64,000 nucleotides of DNA from Polaromonas sp. JS666 (GCF_000013865.1 NC_007948.1:4889001-4953000); one strand, 5' to 3'. Positions 25,754 to 35,328 are shown, counted from the first letter of the stretch. Translations and numbers: made by a program. The notes: generated by a model not told the origin, from the sequence alone.

Positions 25754-27187
25754 CTAAGCTACTCTGCAGATCTTGAGCATGTTGGTACCGCCGGGCGCAC
25801 CCATCGGCTCACCGCAGGTGATGGCATACACGTCGCCACTCTGCACGATATTGCGGCGCAGCAGGTGGCCTTCGGCCTGTGCCAGAGCGGTGTCGCGGTC
25901 GGCGCTGGTGTCCATGAGCAGGGGACGCACATTGCGGTAAAGCGCCATCCTGCGCTGCGTGGCCAGGTGCGGGGTCAGGGCATAGATGGGTACGCGGATG
26001 TCATGGCGGCTCATCCAGAGAGGCGTGGAGCCGCTGTCCGTCAGCGCCACGATCGCCTTGGCCCCCAGGTGGTGGGCCGTGAACAGGGTGCCCATGGCAA
26101 TCGATTGGTCGATACGGGTGAAGGTCTTGCCGGTGAAGTCCGCTTCCAGTTCCTTGTACTCGGCTTTCTCGGCTTCCTCGCAAATCTTGGCCATTTCCTC
26201 CACCGTCTCGAGCGGATATTTGCCGGCTGCGGTTTCGGCGCTGAGCATCACCGCGTCGCTGCCGTCGAGCACGGCATTGGCCACGTCGCTGACCTCGGCG
26301 CGCGTGGGTACCGGATTGACGATCATGCTTTCCATCATCTGCGTGGCAGTGATGACGACCTTGTCGAGCGCCCGGGCCATCTTGATCATGCGTTTTTGCA
26401 GGGCCGGCACTGCCGCGTTGCCCACTTCAATCGCCAGGTCGCCGCGGGCCACCATGATGGCGTCACTGACGCGCAGGATTTCTTCCAGCTTGGGAATGGC
26501 TTCGGCCCGCTCGATCTTGGCGATCAGGCCGGGCTTGTGCTTGTAGGGCGCGGCCGCCACATCGCACAGCTGGCGCGCCATTTCCATGTCGGTGGCATTT
26601 TTTGGAAAGCTCACGGCCACATAGTCGGCCCGAAAGCTCATCGCGGTCTTGATGTCTTCCATGTCCTTGGCCGTCAGCGCGGGGGCCGTCAGGCCGCCGC
26701 CCTGCTTGTTGATGCCCTTGTTGTTGGACAGGTCGCCGCCGAGCTTGACGATGGTGTGCACTTCCTCGCCGCGCACCGCCTCCACCGTCAGCACAATCAG
26801 GCCGTCGTTGAGCAGCAGCACATCGCCCGCCTTCACATCCCGCGGCAGCTCTTTGTAGTCCAGACCCACACCCTTGAGGTCGCCGGGTTCGGTGCGGGAG
26901 GCATCGAGGATGAATTTCTCGCCGGCCTCGAGCCGCACCTTGCCTTCGGCAAATTTGCCGACACGGATTTTCGGGCCCTGCAGGTCGGCCATGATGGCCA
27001 CTTCACGGCCGGCGCGCTGGGCGGCTTCGCGCACCAGCTTTGCCCGGTCGACATGGTCCTGCGCCGTGCCATGGCTGAAATTCAGGCGCACCACATTGAC
27101 ACCTGCGCGAATCATTTTTTCCAGCAGGACAGGGTCGCTGGAAGCGGGCCCGAGGGTGACAACGATCTTGGTAGCGCGACTTGGCAT
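25754..27187 (-). CDS. pyk: Pyruvate kinase
   Basis: Final step of glycolysis, phosphoenolpyruvate to pyruvate with ATP formation. The 477-residue protein begins MPSRATKIVVTLGPASSDP and shows the family blocks NVVRLNFSHGTAQDH and IMADLQGPKIRVG. The catalytic lysine is in PGLIAKIERAEAI, followed by DAIMVARGDLAIEVG and TQMMESMIVNPVPTRAEVSDVANAVLDG. The C-terminal allosteric domain follows. The ribosome site is AGGAG upstream of ATG 27187. It lies downstream of pgk across a strong terminator. Confidence 0.97.
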   Translation of the reverse strand: MPSRATKIVVTLGPASSDPVLLEKMIRAGVNVVRLNFSHGTAQDHVDRAKLVREAAQRAGREVAIMADLQGPKIRVGKFAEGKVRLEAGEKFILDASRTEPGDLKGVGLDYKELPRDVKAGDVLLLNDGLIVLTVEAVRGEEVHTIVKLGGDLSNNKGINKQGGGLTAPALTAKDMEDIKTAMSFRADYVAVSFPKNATDMEMARQLCDVAAAPYKHKPGLIAKIERAEAIPKLEEILRVSDAIMVARGDLAIEVGNAAVPALQKRMIKMARALDKVVITATQMMESMIVNPVPTRAEVSDVANAVLDGSDAVMLSAETAAGKYPLETVEEMAKICEEAEKAEYKELEADFTGKTFTRIDQSIAMGTLFTAHHLGAKAIVALTDSGSTPLWMSRHDIRVPIYALTPHLATQRRMALYRNVRPLLMDTSADRDTALAQAEGHLLRRNIVQSGDVYAITCGEPMGAPGGTNMLKICRVA

Positions 27188-27323
27188 GAATGTCTCCTGT
27201 AATTTAGTTCCCGATTTTCACACGAAAAAGTTACCAAACCGGTACCAACTGCGGCGCGCACGCGGGCTTGCGGGATCGCAGCCCCCTTCAGGCCGGTCGG
27301 TACAAGCCAACCATGCGGTGCAG

Positions 27324-27351
27324 AAAAAAGGGTGCCGAAGCACCCTTTTTT
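27324..27351. terminator. Intrinsic terminator after pgk
   Basis: AAAAAAGGGTGC-CGAA-GCACCCTTTTTT is a 12-bp stem with a tetraloop and flanking A and T runs, so it can work in both directions. It lies between pgk and pyk on the minus strand. Confidence 0.92.
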
Positions 27352-27419
27352 GGGAAGAAAAGATCGATGGCGCCCATTAAACCTTGGCTTATCGCTACCA
27401 AATCAGGAGCGCAAAGACT

Positions 27420-28613
27420 CTAGCCGGCGGCCCGCTTCTGCAGGATTTCGAAGGCTGGCAGCGTCTTGCCTTCCAGCACCTCCAGGAATGCGCCGCCCCC
27501 CGTGGAGATGTAGCCCACCTGTTTCTCGATGCCGTATTTGGCGATGGCAGCCAGCGTGTCGCCACCACCGGCAATCGAAAAGGCGCTGCTGTCGGCGATC
27601 GCCCGGGCAATGCCTTCGGTACCGCGCGAAAAAGCATCAAACTCGAACACGCCCACCGGGCCATTCCAGACAATGGTGCCAGCCGCCTTGAGCTGCGCCG
27701 CCAACCGGGCCGTGGTCTCGGGGCCGATGTCCAGGATCAGGTCGTCGTCTTCCACGTCGGTGGCGGCCTTGACGGTGGCCGTGGCATCGGCCGCGAAGGT
27801 CTTGGCCGTGACCACGTCGGTGGGGATGGGCACCGCAGCGCCGCGTGCCTTCATGGCCTCGATCACGGCACGGGCCTCGGGCAGCAGGTCGGCCTCCGCC
27901 AGGCTTTTGCCAATCTTCAGGCCGGCCGCCAGCATGAAGGTGTTGGCGATGCCGCCGCCCACGATCAGCTGGTCCACATTGCTGGCCAGGGACTTGAGGA
28001 TGGTCAGCTTGGTCGAGACCTTGCTGCCCGCGACGATCGCGACCAGCGGCCTGCGCGGGTTGGACAGCGCCGTCGAAATCGCGTCCATCTCGGCGGCCAG
28101 CAGCGGCCCGGCGCTCGCTACCTTGGCGTATTGCGCAATGCCATAGGTCGAGGCCTCGGCGCGGTGGGCGGTGCCAAACGCGTCGTGCACAAAGATGTCG
28201 CACAGGGCGGCCATCTTGCGGGCCAGCGCTTCGCTGTTTTTCTTCTCGCCGGGGTTGAGGCGGCAGTTCTCCAGCAACACCAGCTGCCCGGGCTGGACGT
28301 CCACGCCGTCCACCCACTGGGTGACCAGCGGAATCTCGCGCTTCATCAGCTCGCCCAGGCGTTTGGCCACCGGGGCCAGCGAGTCGGCCGGCTTGAATTC
28401 GCCCTCCACCGGACGCCCGAGGTGGGAGGTCACCATCACGGCCGCACCCGCGTCCAGCGCCATTTGCAGGCAGGGAATGGAGGCACGTATGCGCGTGTCT
28501 TCGGTGATGGCGCCGCTGTCATCCTGCGGCACGTTCAGGTCGGCACGGATGAAAACGCGCTGGCCGGCGGCCTTGCCGCTGGCACACAGGTCGGAAAAAC
28601 GGATGAAATTCAT
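27420..28613 (-). CDS. pgk: Phosphoglycerate kinase
   Basis: Interconverts 1,3-bisphosphoglycerate and 3-phosphoglycerate with ADP/ATP. ATG 28613 gives [21 protein letters not shown] followed by [20 protein letters not shown], the substrate-binding signature; the frame extends upstream into a repeat without homology. Further motifs are [54 protein letters not shown] and the C-terminal [19 protein letters not shown]. 397 residues. Terminated by the hairpin at 27.3 kb. Confidence 0.97.
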   Translation of the reverse strand: MNFIRFSDLCASGKAAGQRVFIRADLNVPQDDSGAITEDTRIRASIPCLQMALDAGAAVMVTSHLGRPVEGEFKPADSLAPVAKRLGELMKREIPLVTQWVDGVDVQPGQLVLLENCRLNPGEKKNSEALARKMAALCDIFVHDAFGTAHRAEASTYGIAQYAKVASAGPLLAAEMDAISTALSNPRRPLVAIVAGSKVSTKLTILKSLASNVDQLIVGGGIANTFMLAAGLKIGKSLAEADLLPEARAVIEAMKARGAAVPIPTDVVTAKTFAADATATVKAATDVEDDDLILDIGPETTARLAAQLKAAGTIVWNGPVGVFEFDAFSRGTEGIARAIADSSAFSIAGGGDTLAAIAKYGIEKQVGYISTGGGAFLEVLEGKTLPAFEILQKRAAG

Positions 28614-28693
28614 GGATCGCTCGCAAGTGAAATAAGCTGGCCAACACGGCCGAAGCCTTAAATTGTAGGTCGGTGTATAGGCCCACCCCCGTC

Positions 28694-28775
28694 CAGTCTC
28701 ACTTCGTGTAGCCTGTTCCCCCCTCAGGGGGCGGCGCCTGCGGTCTGGCAAAGCCAGTCCCGCGGCCCCTGCTGG
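28694..28775. repeat. Dispersed GC-rich palindromic repeat, copy 5a
   Basis: Unit with landmarks CACTTCGTGTAGCC, CCCCCTCAGGGGG and CTGGCAAAGCCAG, ending GCGGCCCCTGCTGG. It lies between pgk and azlD, upstream of pgk. Confidence 0.7.
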
Positions 28776-28811
28776 CGTGAAATCGGGCGACGGCTGAAGT
28801 TAGGGACTCTT

Positions 28812-28912
28812 CAACCAAGCATGAGCCCCGGAACCGGCTTTGCCGGGCCGGAGGGCGGGCGGCCCCCTCGGGGGGCAGGGAGCTACACGCAGTGAGCGAC
28901 CGTGGGGGTCAT
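28812..28912. repeat. Dispersed GC-rich palindromic repeat, copy 5b
   Basis: Second unit in the 301-base gap between pgk and azlD, in the opposite orientation to unit 5a (GGAACCGGCTTTGCCGG, GGCCCCCTCGGGGGG, CTACACGCAGTGAGCG). It ends two bases before the azlD stop. No gene in the gap; the pgk promoter must be here. Confidence 0.75.
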
Positions 28913-28914
28913 CC

Positions 28915-29250
28915 TCACCAGCCCATCCCCATGTGCAGCGGCAGGTAAACCGCCATGCCGGCGAGGATGGTGCCCAGCACGCCGTGGCGCCAGTAGTACC
29001 AGGCGGTGCCGGCCACCACGGCAAACAGTCTGGCGTCTTTCCAGCTGGCGATCAGGTGGCCTTGGGTCATAACCATTTCGGGCACGATCACCGCCGCCAG
29101 CGCTGCGATGGGCGCATAGTGCAGCCCACGCTGCGCCCAGGCGGGCAAAGTCCAGGGTTTGCTGGAGAGAAAAAAGAAGGAGCGGGTGATCACGGTCATC
29201 AGCGCCATGCCGACGATGGTGGCCACGGTCCAGAGATCGGTCTTGCTCAT
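28915..29250 (-). CDS. azlD: Branched-chain amino acid exporter small subunit AzlD
   Basis: Small membrane partner of AzlC in export of branched-chain amino acids or analogues. The 111-residue protein has three to four hydrophobic helices (TIVGMALMTVITRSFFFL, YAPIAALAAVIVPEMV, LGTILAGMAVYLPLHMGMG). The internal LHYAPIAALAAVIVPE stretch is typical of the AzlD family. Its ATG overlaps the azlC stop (ATGA). Confidence 0.9.
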   Translation of the reverse strand: MSKTDLWTVATIVGMALMTVITRSFFFLSSKPWTLPAWAQRGLHYAPIAALAAVIVPEMVMTQGHLIASWKDARLFAVVAGTAWYYWRHGVLGTILAGMAVYLPLHMGMGW

Positions 29251-30014
29251 ACCGCTCCTCCCGTTTCACCAGCTTCACCCGATTTCGCGGGCTTGGGCGA
29301 GGCAGTCCGGGCCCGCACCGGCTTTTCCAGCATCAGGCAGACCGCCACCGCCGCCGCGATGGCCACCAGGATGTTGAGCTTGAGCGGCAGGGCAAAAGCC
29401 GCGACGGCAGCCGCACCAGCCACCCCGGCAGACACGACGCGCAGCCGCGTGGTGGCCAGCGAACACAGGATGCCGAGCAGCGCCAGGATGCCGGCAAAGC
29501 CCAGCCCCCACGACAGCGGAATGGCGTTGGCCAGCGCAATGCCGAGCAGGCTGGCGCCCACCCAGCTGGCCCAGTTGATGGCCGAGTTACCGGCCAGGTA
29601 CGCCTCCTGCGCACGCCGGGCGACCGGATCCGTCGTGGGATGCGGAAAGCGCCTGGTGAACAGCACATAGCTGAGATCGGCCGTCAGGTAGCCGCTGAGC
29701 ATGCGGCGCCAGATGTTCTGGTGCATCACGTAGGGGCGCAGGTGCGCGCTGAACACCACAAAACGCAGGTTGACGCAAAACGCCGTGGCCAGGATGACCC
29801 ACATGGGCGCACCGACGGCAATCAGGGGAACGGCCGCCAGCTGCGAACTCCCGGCAAAAACCAGTACCCCCATGAGCAGTGCTTCGGTCAGGCTCAGGCC
29901 CGACTTGATCATCGCCACCCCGGTCATCAGTCCCCAGGCGGCAATACCGGGCGCGACTGGAGCCAGGTCGCGCACACCCACCCGAAACTCCGGGTGCTTG
30001 AACAATGAACTCAC
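29247..30014 (-). CDS. azlC: Branched-chain amino acid exporter large subunit AzlC
   Basis: Inner membrane permease, the larger half of the AzlCD exporter. The 255-residue protein has a cytoplasmic N terminus, then VRDLAPVAPGIAAWGLMTGVAM. It next shows the family core LLMGVLVFAGSSQLAAVPLI and FCVNLRFVVFSAHLRPYV, followed by LSYVLFTRRF. About seven hydrophobic helices. It precedes azlD with a 4-base overlap and lies 7 bases downstream of fmt, so it may be read from the fmt transcript. Confidence 0.92.
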   Translation of the reverse strand: MSSLFKHPEFRVGVRDLAPVAPGIAAWGLMTGVAMIKSGLSLTEALLMGVLVFAGSSQLAAVPLIAVGAPMWVILATAFCVNLRFVVFSAHLRPYVMHQNIWRRMLSGYLTADLSYVLFTRRFPHPTTDPVARRAQEAYLAGNSAINWASWVGASLLGIALANAIPLSWGLGFAGILALLGILCSLATTRLRVVSAGVAGAAAVAAFALPLKLNILVAIAAAVAVCLMLEKPVRARTASPKPAKSGEAGETGGAV

Positions 30015-30021
30015 AAAAACC

Positions 30022-30999
30022 TCATTCCGTCTGAGTGGGATTGAACACCATGCCGGGACGGATCTCGAACCCGCGCAGAAAATCGGCCGCCTCCAGCGCC
30101 TTGCCGCCCGCTTTTTGCAGGCGGGTCACACGCACCAGGGCATCGGCAGCGCAGATGTCGATACCCTCGGGGCCGGCGGCGACCACCTGGCCGGGCAGCA
30201 CGCCCACCGGCCGCAGCGCACCGGCCGGCACCGCCGCGCGCCAGAATTTGATGGTTTCGCCGTCCAGCACACCGGCGGCGCCGGGGAAAGGATTGAAAGC
30301 GCGAATGCGGCGCTCCAGCGCGGCTGCGCTGCGGGTCCAGTCCAGCAGGGCCTCGTTTTTTTCGATCTTGTGGGCGTATGTGATGCCTTCGGAGGGCTGG
30401 ACAAGGGGCCGGAGCGCGCCGCCTGCGGCTAGTTCCAGGGCGTTCACAATCAGTCGCCCACCCAGCCCGGCCAGCCTGTCGTGCAGCGATGCCGTCGTGT
30501 CCTCCGGGCCAATGGTCAGCTTCTCCAGCAGCAGCATGTCACCCGTGTCGAGGCCGGCATCCATCTGCATGATGGTGACGCCGGTCTGTGCGTCACCGGC
30601 TTCGATGGCCCGGTGAATCGGTGCGGCGCCGCGCCAGCGCGGCAGCAGTGATGCGTGGATATTCAGGCAGCCGAGCCGGGGTGCATCAAGCACCCATTGC
30701 GGCAGGATCAGTCCGTAGGCTGCGACCACCATCACGTCGGCGCGCGCCGCCTCGATGGCAGTTCTGGCGGCCGCCGCATCGTCGGGGTATTTGCCGTCCA
30801 ACCGCAGGCTGCGGGGCTGCGCTACCGGGACCTGATGGCTCTGCGCCCACTGCTTCACGGCTGACGCCTGCAGCTTCATGCCGCGCCCGGCGGGCCGGTC
30901 GGGCTGCGTCAGCACGAGCGGGATGTCAAAACCGGCGGCCTGCAGACTTGCCAGTGCCACGCGGGCAAACTCAGGGGTACCGGCAAAAATGACGCGCAT
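30022..30999 (-). CDS. fmt: Methionyl-tRNA formyltransferase
   Basis: Formylates initiator Met-tRNA using 10-formyl-tetrahydrofolate. ATG 30999 gives [19 protein letters not shown], the standard start; the longer frame has no homology. The catalytic core is [17 protein letters not shown] and [24 protein letters not shown], holding the Asn-His-(Asp) triad residues. [17 protein letters not shown] and the C-terminal OB domain (FNPFPGA, IKFWRA) follow. 325 residues. It is followed by azlC and preceded by def at a distance of 135 bases on the same strand. Confidence 0.96.
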   Translation of the reverse strand: MRVIFAGTPEFARVALASLQAAGFDIPLVLTQPDRPAGRGMKLQASAVKQWAQSHQVPVAQPRSLRLDGKYPDDAAAARTAIEAARADVMVVAAYGLILPQWVLDAPRLGCLNIHASLLPRWRGAAPIHRAIEAGDAQTGVTIMQMDAGLDTGDMLLLEKLTIGPEDTTASLHDRLAGLGGRLIVNALELAAGGALRPLVQPSEGITYAHKIEKNEALLDWTRSAAALERRIRAFNPFPGAAGVLDGETIKFWRAAVPAGALRPVGVLPGQVVAAGPEGIDICAADALVRVTRLQKAGGKALEAADFLRGFEIRPGMVFNPTQTE

Positions 31000-31134
31000 G
31001 AAGCAGGATTCTAAAGACTCACCGGGGAAAACCCGGAGGGACGCCTGCAAAGCCCCGGCAATACGGTCCCCCGGGCAGATCCCGGCCGGGAACATAACCA
31101 GCGGAAGGCCCCTTGGCGGTACCGCGGTGGCGCG

Positions 31135-31656
31135 TCAGCGGGCGGACTCCCGCTCCTCGTCTTTTTTCTGCTTGATCATCTTGGTCTTGATGCGGTTGCG
31201 CTTCAAGGGAGACAGGTATTCCACGAACACCTTGCCCATCAGGTGATCCATCTCATGCTGGATACAGACCGCCAGCATGCCCTCGGCGGCATGAACCTGC
31301 AGCTTGCCGTCCAGATCCAGCGCCTGCACCTTGACCGCGACCGAGCGCTCGACGCCGTCATAAATGCCGGGCACCGACAGGCAGCCCTCGTCGCCCACCC
31401 GGGTTTCGGGGCTGGCCCACAGGATCTCGGGGTTGATCAGGACCAGGGGTTGGTCGCGGTCTTCGCTCACGTCGATCACAATCAGGCGCTCGTGCACATC
31501 GACCTGCGTGGCTGCCAGGCCGATGCCTGCCGCTTCATACATGGTGTCAAACATGTCGCTGGCAAGCTGGCGCAGGCGGGCATCTACGGCGCCCACGGGT
31601 TTGGCAATCGTGTGTAAACGCGGGTCGGGATAACGGAGGATGGTCAATTGAGTCAT
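31135..31656 (-). CDS. def: Peptide deformylase
   Basis: Removes the formyl group from nascent protein N termini. The 173-residue protein has the three metal/active-site motifs [16 protein letters not shown] (cysteine ligand) and QHEMDHLMG (two histidines and the catalytic glutamate). The basic tail ([14 protein letters not shown]) is usual. It is divergent from the LysM gene and functionally linked with fmt downstream. Confidence 0.97.
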   Translation of the reverse strand: MTQLTILRYPDPRLHTIAKPVGAVDARLRQLASDMFDTMYEAAGIGLAATQVDVHERLIVIDVSEDRDQPLVLINPEILWASPETRVGDEGCLSVPGIYDGVERSVAVKVQALDLDGKLQVHAAEGMLAVCIQHEMDHLMGKVFVEYLSPLKRNRIKTKMIKQKKDEERESAR

Positions 31657-31854
31657 GGATGCAAATGGTCAGGTGTCGCTATTTTCGCCACTTTTCCCTG
31701 TTTTTGCGCATTCCGATATTCCCAGAATCGCGTAATCGTTGCTTAATCAAGGGCTTAGGTACAGAATCGTTAGTAATTTATCAAGATAAGAACACGGCTT
31801 TTTTCATCCAGGGAGAACCGTGCCAGCCTGGTTTTAGCGCTTAAGGCCTTCAAG

Positions 31855-33081
31855 ATGCAAACTATTTTTGGTCGTTTCAGTCATATTTCAATAGCCGCCT
31901 CCCTGGTCGGCACGGCCCTCTGGGGTGTCACCCCCGGCCTTCAGGCGCAGAATTTCCCCATCACCCCCGGCCAGAAGGCCACGGCCACCCAGGTTGCCGA
32001 GGCCGGCGTTCCCCTCAGCGAGCTGGCACCCAATGCGCCGGACGAGTACACCGTCAAGCGGGGCGACACGCTATGGGCCATTTCGGGCATGTTCCTGAAA
32101 AGCCCATGGCGCTGGCCCGAACTCTGGGGCATGAACCTGCAGGACATCCGGAATCCGCACCGTATTTACCCCGGCCAGCAGCTTTACCTGGACAAGACCG
32201 GCGGACGTGCCACGCTGCGCGCACGCCAGGCGGCAGACGGCCCGCCCACCGATACCATCCGTGTCTCGCCCCGGACCCGCTCCGAAGCACTGGCTGACGC
32301 GGCGATCCCGACCTTGCCGGCCAATGTGATCGAGCCCTTCCTGGCCGAACCCCTGATTGTGGATGCAGCCACCTTCGCCACCGCTCCGCGCATTGTGGCC
32401 GCCCAGGAAGGCCGCGTCCTGCTGAGTCGGGGCGACCGCGCCTACGCACGCGGCGCTTACAGCGATGGCGTCACCGGCAAAACCCTGAGTGATGCCAAAG
32501 GCGAACCGCTGGACTACCGCGTGTTTCGCAATGCCACGCCCCTCAAAGACCCCACCACCAAGGAAATCCTGGGCTACGAAGCCCAGTTTGTCGGCAAAGC
32601 CGAACTGGTTCGCGGCGAATCGAGCCACAGCGCCAGCAGCGACGGCAAGACGCCCGCCGAAATCGTGCCTGCCACCATCGACATCGTGGTTGCCAAGGAA
32701 GAAATGCGGGTGGGCGATCGCCTGATTGCCGAGCCGCCGCGTGAACTGCTCAGTTACGTGCCCCATGCGCCCGTCCTGCCGATGGAGGGCCAGATCGTCT
32801 CTGTCTATGGCAGCGCAGTCCAGTACGCCGCAGAAAACCAGGTGGTGGTCATCAACCGGGGCATCCAGGACGGGCTGGAGCGCGGCAATGTGATGGCCAT
32901 CCTCAAGAATGGCGAGCGCCTGACCGATCGCACCGATCAGGCCAAGCCCCAGATCAAGCTGCCCAACGAGCGCAACGGCCTGCTGATGGTTTTCAAGACC
33001 TTCGACAAGCTGTCCTACGCGCTGGTGCTGCAAATCGTTGACGGCGTCAAGGTAGGTGACCGTTTCGTCAACCCCAACTGA
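31855..33081 (+). CDS. LysM domain-containing secreted protein
   Basis: Conserved protein found upstream of dprA in Burkholderiales, thought to bind peptidoglycan. Residues 1-32 form a signal peptide (HISIAASLVGTALWGVTPGLQA, cleavage near AQAQ-like LQAQN). A LysM domain is at about residues 63-110 (YTVKRGDTLWAISGMFLKSPWR, then NPHRIYPGQQLYL). The rest, about 290 residues, has no catalytic motif I recognise, but ends in a compact beta-rich segment (VVVINRGIQDGLERGNVMAIL ... VGDRFVNPN). 408 residues. The 198-base gap to divergent def is AT-rich and holds both promoters. Confidence 0.88.
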   Translation: MQTIFGRFSHISIAASLVGTALWGVTPGLQAQNFPITPGQKATATQVAEAGVPLSELAPNAPDEYTVKRGDTLWAISGMFLKSPWRWPELWGMNLQDIRNPHRIYPGQQLYLDKTGGRATLRARQAADGPPTDTIRVSPRTRSEALADAAIPTLPANVIEPFLAEPLIVDAATFATAPRIVAAQEGRVLLSRGDRAYARGAYSDGVTGKTLSDAKGEPLDYRVFRNATPLKDPTTKEILGYEAQFVGKAELVRGESSHSASSDGKTPAEIVPATIDIVVAKEEMRVGDRLIAEPPRELLSYVPHAPVLPMEGQIVSVYGSAVQYAAENQVVVINRGIQDGLERGNVMAILKNGERLTDRTDQAKPQIKLPNERNGLLMVFKTFDKLSYALVLQIVDGVKVGDRFVNPN

Positions 33082-33180
33082 GCACCGACCCCGACCCAGC
33101 CTCCACAGCGGAATCCTGCAGCGTCCAGTGGCCTGAGCGGCCATTGACGCCACTTTGCTGGCCGGACGGGTTTACTTTCC

Positions 33181-34305
33181 TTGGACACACAAGAACTCCG
33201 CGCCTGGTTGCGCCTGACCCTGACGCCCGGTGTTGGCAACGAGACCGCGCGCCAGCTGCTGGCCACGTTCGGATCTGCCCAGGCGGTTTTCGGTCAGACC
33301 ACGGCCACCTTGCGGGCGCTGGGCTCCGAGCGGCTCGCCAGCGCCATTCAGACGGAACCCGCGCAACTGGGCAAGCTGCTGCAGACCACACTGGACTGGC
33401 TGCAACAGGCCGACGACCGCCGTGTAGCCACCCTGGGGGATGCCGGCTACCCGTCGGCCCTGCTCAACATCGAAGACCCCCCTTTGATGCTCTACATGAT
33501 GGGCAGCCTGGTCAGATCGTCGCAGGCAGCCGCACAGGGCATGGCAAACAACCTGGCCATCGTCGGCAGCCGCAATCCCACGCCGCAGGGCGAGGCGAAT
33601 GCCCGGCAGTTTGCAAAAGCACTGAGCGGCGCAGGCCTGTGCATCGTGTCCGGTCTGGCGCTGGGCATAGACGGCGCCGCTCATGACGGGGCCCTGCTCG
33701 GAGGCGGGCAGACGATTGCCGTGGTGGGCACCGGACTCGACCGGGTTTATCCGAAGCGGCACCTGGCCCTGGCGCACCGCATTGCGCAGCAAGGGATGCT
33801 CATCAGCGAATTCCCGCTGGGCACGCCGCCGCTGACGCCCAACTTTCCGAAGCGCAACCGCATCATCTCCGGGCTGTCCCGGGGGACGCTGGTGGTGGAA
33901 GCGGCGCTGCAATCGGGCTCGCTGATCACGGCGCGGCTGGCGGCAGAGCAGGGCAAAGAGGTTTTTGCCATTCCCGGCTCGATTCATTCGCCCCAGTCTC
34001 GCGGTTGCCATGCGCTGATCAAGCAGGGCGCCAAGCTGGTCGAGGTGGCACAAGATATCCTCGAAGAGTTGAATCTGCCACTGCCCGGCGCGGCCACCAG
34101 CCGACACACGTCCGGGCAGACGGTGGACGATGCCGAAGACCCGCTCATGACTGCGCTGGGCTTTGACGCCGTCAGCCTGGACGCCCTGCAGGCCAGGACC
34201 GGGCTGGACACTGCCCGGCTTCAGGCGGACCTGCTGGAGCTTGAGCTCAGCGGCCAGGTCACACGCCTGCCAGGGGGCTTGTTCCAGCGCATGGCGGCTA
34301 GCTAG
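33181..34305 (+). CDS. dprA: DNA-processing protein DprA
   Basis: Loads RecA on incoming single-stranded DNA during natural transformation. The start appears to be TTG 33181 (MDTQELRAWLRLTLTPGVGNE), since no in-frame ATG fits the family. An N-terminal helix-hairpin region is followed by the Rossmann-like DprA fold: LAIVGSRNPTPQGEANARQF, VSGLALGIDGAAHDGAL, AVVGTGLDRVYPKRH, FPKRNRIISGLS and VEAALQSGSLITARLA. A C-terminal winged-helix-like domain ends the protein. 374 residues. The stop codon lies inside the left arm of a long inverted repeat. Confidence 0.95.
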   Translation: MDTQELRAWLRLTLTPGVGNETARQLLATFGSAQAVFGQTTATLRALGSERLASAIQTEPAQLGKLLQTTLDWLQQADDRRVATLGDAGYPSALLNIEDPPLMLYMMGSLVRSSQAAAQGMANNLAIVGSRNPTPQGEANARQFAKALSGAGLCIVSGLALGIDGAAHDGALLGGGQTIAVVGTGLDRVYPKRHLALAHRIAQQGMLISEFPLGTPPLTPNFPKRNRIISGLSRGTLVVEAALQSGSLITARLAAEQGKEVFAIPGSIHSPQSRGCHALIKQGAKLVEVAQDILEELNLPLPGAATSRHTSGQTVDDAEDPLMTALGFDAVSLDALQARTGLDTARLQADLLELELSGQVTRLPGGLFQRMAAS

Positions 34306-34411
34306 TGCAGTTGCACGCTATCTGGAACATAAAACCGCGTGGTTTGCGCCTTGCCCTGACTCAAAATCCATCGCTTTTATTGGTTCCATCAAGCATGCAA
34401 CACTGCACTAG
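34302..34411. repeat. MITE-like imperfect inverted repeat between dprA and smg
   Basis: The end CTAGTGCAGTTGCA (34302-34315) is repeated in inverse as TGCAACACTGCACTAG (34396-34411). A second pair, GGAAC at 34324 and GTTCC at 34383, lies further in, and a small AAACC-GCGT-GGTTT hairpin lies inside. The left arm includes the dprA stop. The element has no coding content. Confidence 0.65.
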
Positions 34412-34479
34412 TCGGGCAATTCCCCCACCATCCAACGAGGGTTGACACCGGCGCACGTATCTGCGTTATATTGAGGCAT

Positions 34480-34998
34480 ATGTTTGAAGTACTGGTGTAC
34501 GTTTACGAGAATTACTGGCAAGGTGATGCCTGCCCCGAACTTCAAAAACTGGGGCGCAAACTCACCGCGGCAGGATTCGATGCCGAAGAGATCCAGGCGG
34601 CCCTGGTATGGCTTGAGGGCCTGAATACGGCGGCCCAAGGCACGCAGATCAACCTTCCCGCCAAGACTTCTTCCGGCCTTGCTGACGTCACGATTGCTGC
34701 CTCTGCCCTCTTTCAGCCGCAGTCGGCCAACAGCCTGCGAATTTTTTCGGTGTCCGAGCAGATGCATCTGGGTGCCCAATGCCTGGGATTCATCAATTTC
34801 CTGGAGACCTCGGGCGTTCTGCCTCCGCACATGCGGGAGATTGTCATTGACCGCGCGATGGCAGCTCCGGGTGACCCGGTCACGCTGGATGACCTGAAAA
34901 TTATCGTCCTGATGGTGTACTGGAGTTTTGGCGAGGAGCCCGATGCACTGGTTCTTGACGAATTGTGCGACGACACGGAAGGTCGGCTTGCGCACTGA
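34480..34998 (+). CDS. smg: Smg family protein (DUF494)
   Basis: Conserved protein of unknown molecular role, found next to dprA and topA in many proteobacteria. ATG 34480 (MFEVLVYVYENYWQGDACPE) is the family start; an in-frame TTG three codons upstream is not needed. The family stretches are LGRKLTAAGFDAEEIQAALVWL and the C-terminal VLPPHMREIVIDRAMA ... VYWSFGEEPDALVLDEL. 172 residues. The usual downstream topA is absent here; repeats and a convergent gene follow. Confidence 0.93.
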   Translation: MFEVLVYVYENYWQGDACPELQKLGRKLTAAGFDAEEIQAALVWLEGLNTAAQGTQINLPAKTSSGLADVTIAASALFQPQSANSLRIFSVSEQMHLGAQCLGFINFLETSGVLPPHMREIVIDRAMAAPGDPVTLDDLKIIVLMVYWSFGEEPDALVLDELCDDTEGRLAH

Positions 34999-35004
34999 GT
35001 GGCT

Positions 35005-35300
35005 GAGGCCCCCACGGTTGCTCACTGCGTGTAGCTCCCTGCCCCCCCGAGGGGGCCGCTGCGCCTGCGGCCCGGCTAAGCCGGTTCCGCGGCCCCTGCT
35101 GGGTTGGAGTGCCCCCCAACGCTCGCTCACTGCGTGTAGCTCCCGAGGCCTTGCAGGCAGCGGCTCGCGGGACGCTTCGCCTCCGTCGTTTGATTGGAGC
35201 CGCAGGCTCCAGCCCCTCGGGGGGCTGAACTTGCTTGTTGGGGCGGCCCTTCGCTGCGTTCGGCCTGAGACCCCACCCCTGCTGCAATGGGTTCATCCTG
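35005..35300. repeat. Dispersed GC-rich palindromic repeat, copy 6 (compound)
   Basis: Fills the 330-base gap between convergent smg and the DUF1631 gene. One complete unit (to about 35110) carries GAGGCCCCCACGG, CACTGCGTGTAGCTCC, CCCCCGAGGGGGCCGC and CGGCTAAGCCGGTTCC. A second, scrambled unit carries GCTCACTGCGTGTAGCTCC, CCTCGGGGGGCTGAACTTGC and GGGGCGGCCCTTCGCTGCG. This last stretch is nearly the same as the sequence inside glnE near 58.7 kb. No gene. Confidence 0.8.
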
Positions 35301-35328
35301 AGGCATCCGAAAAGAGCGCCCAGGCGTT

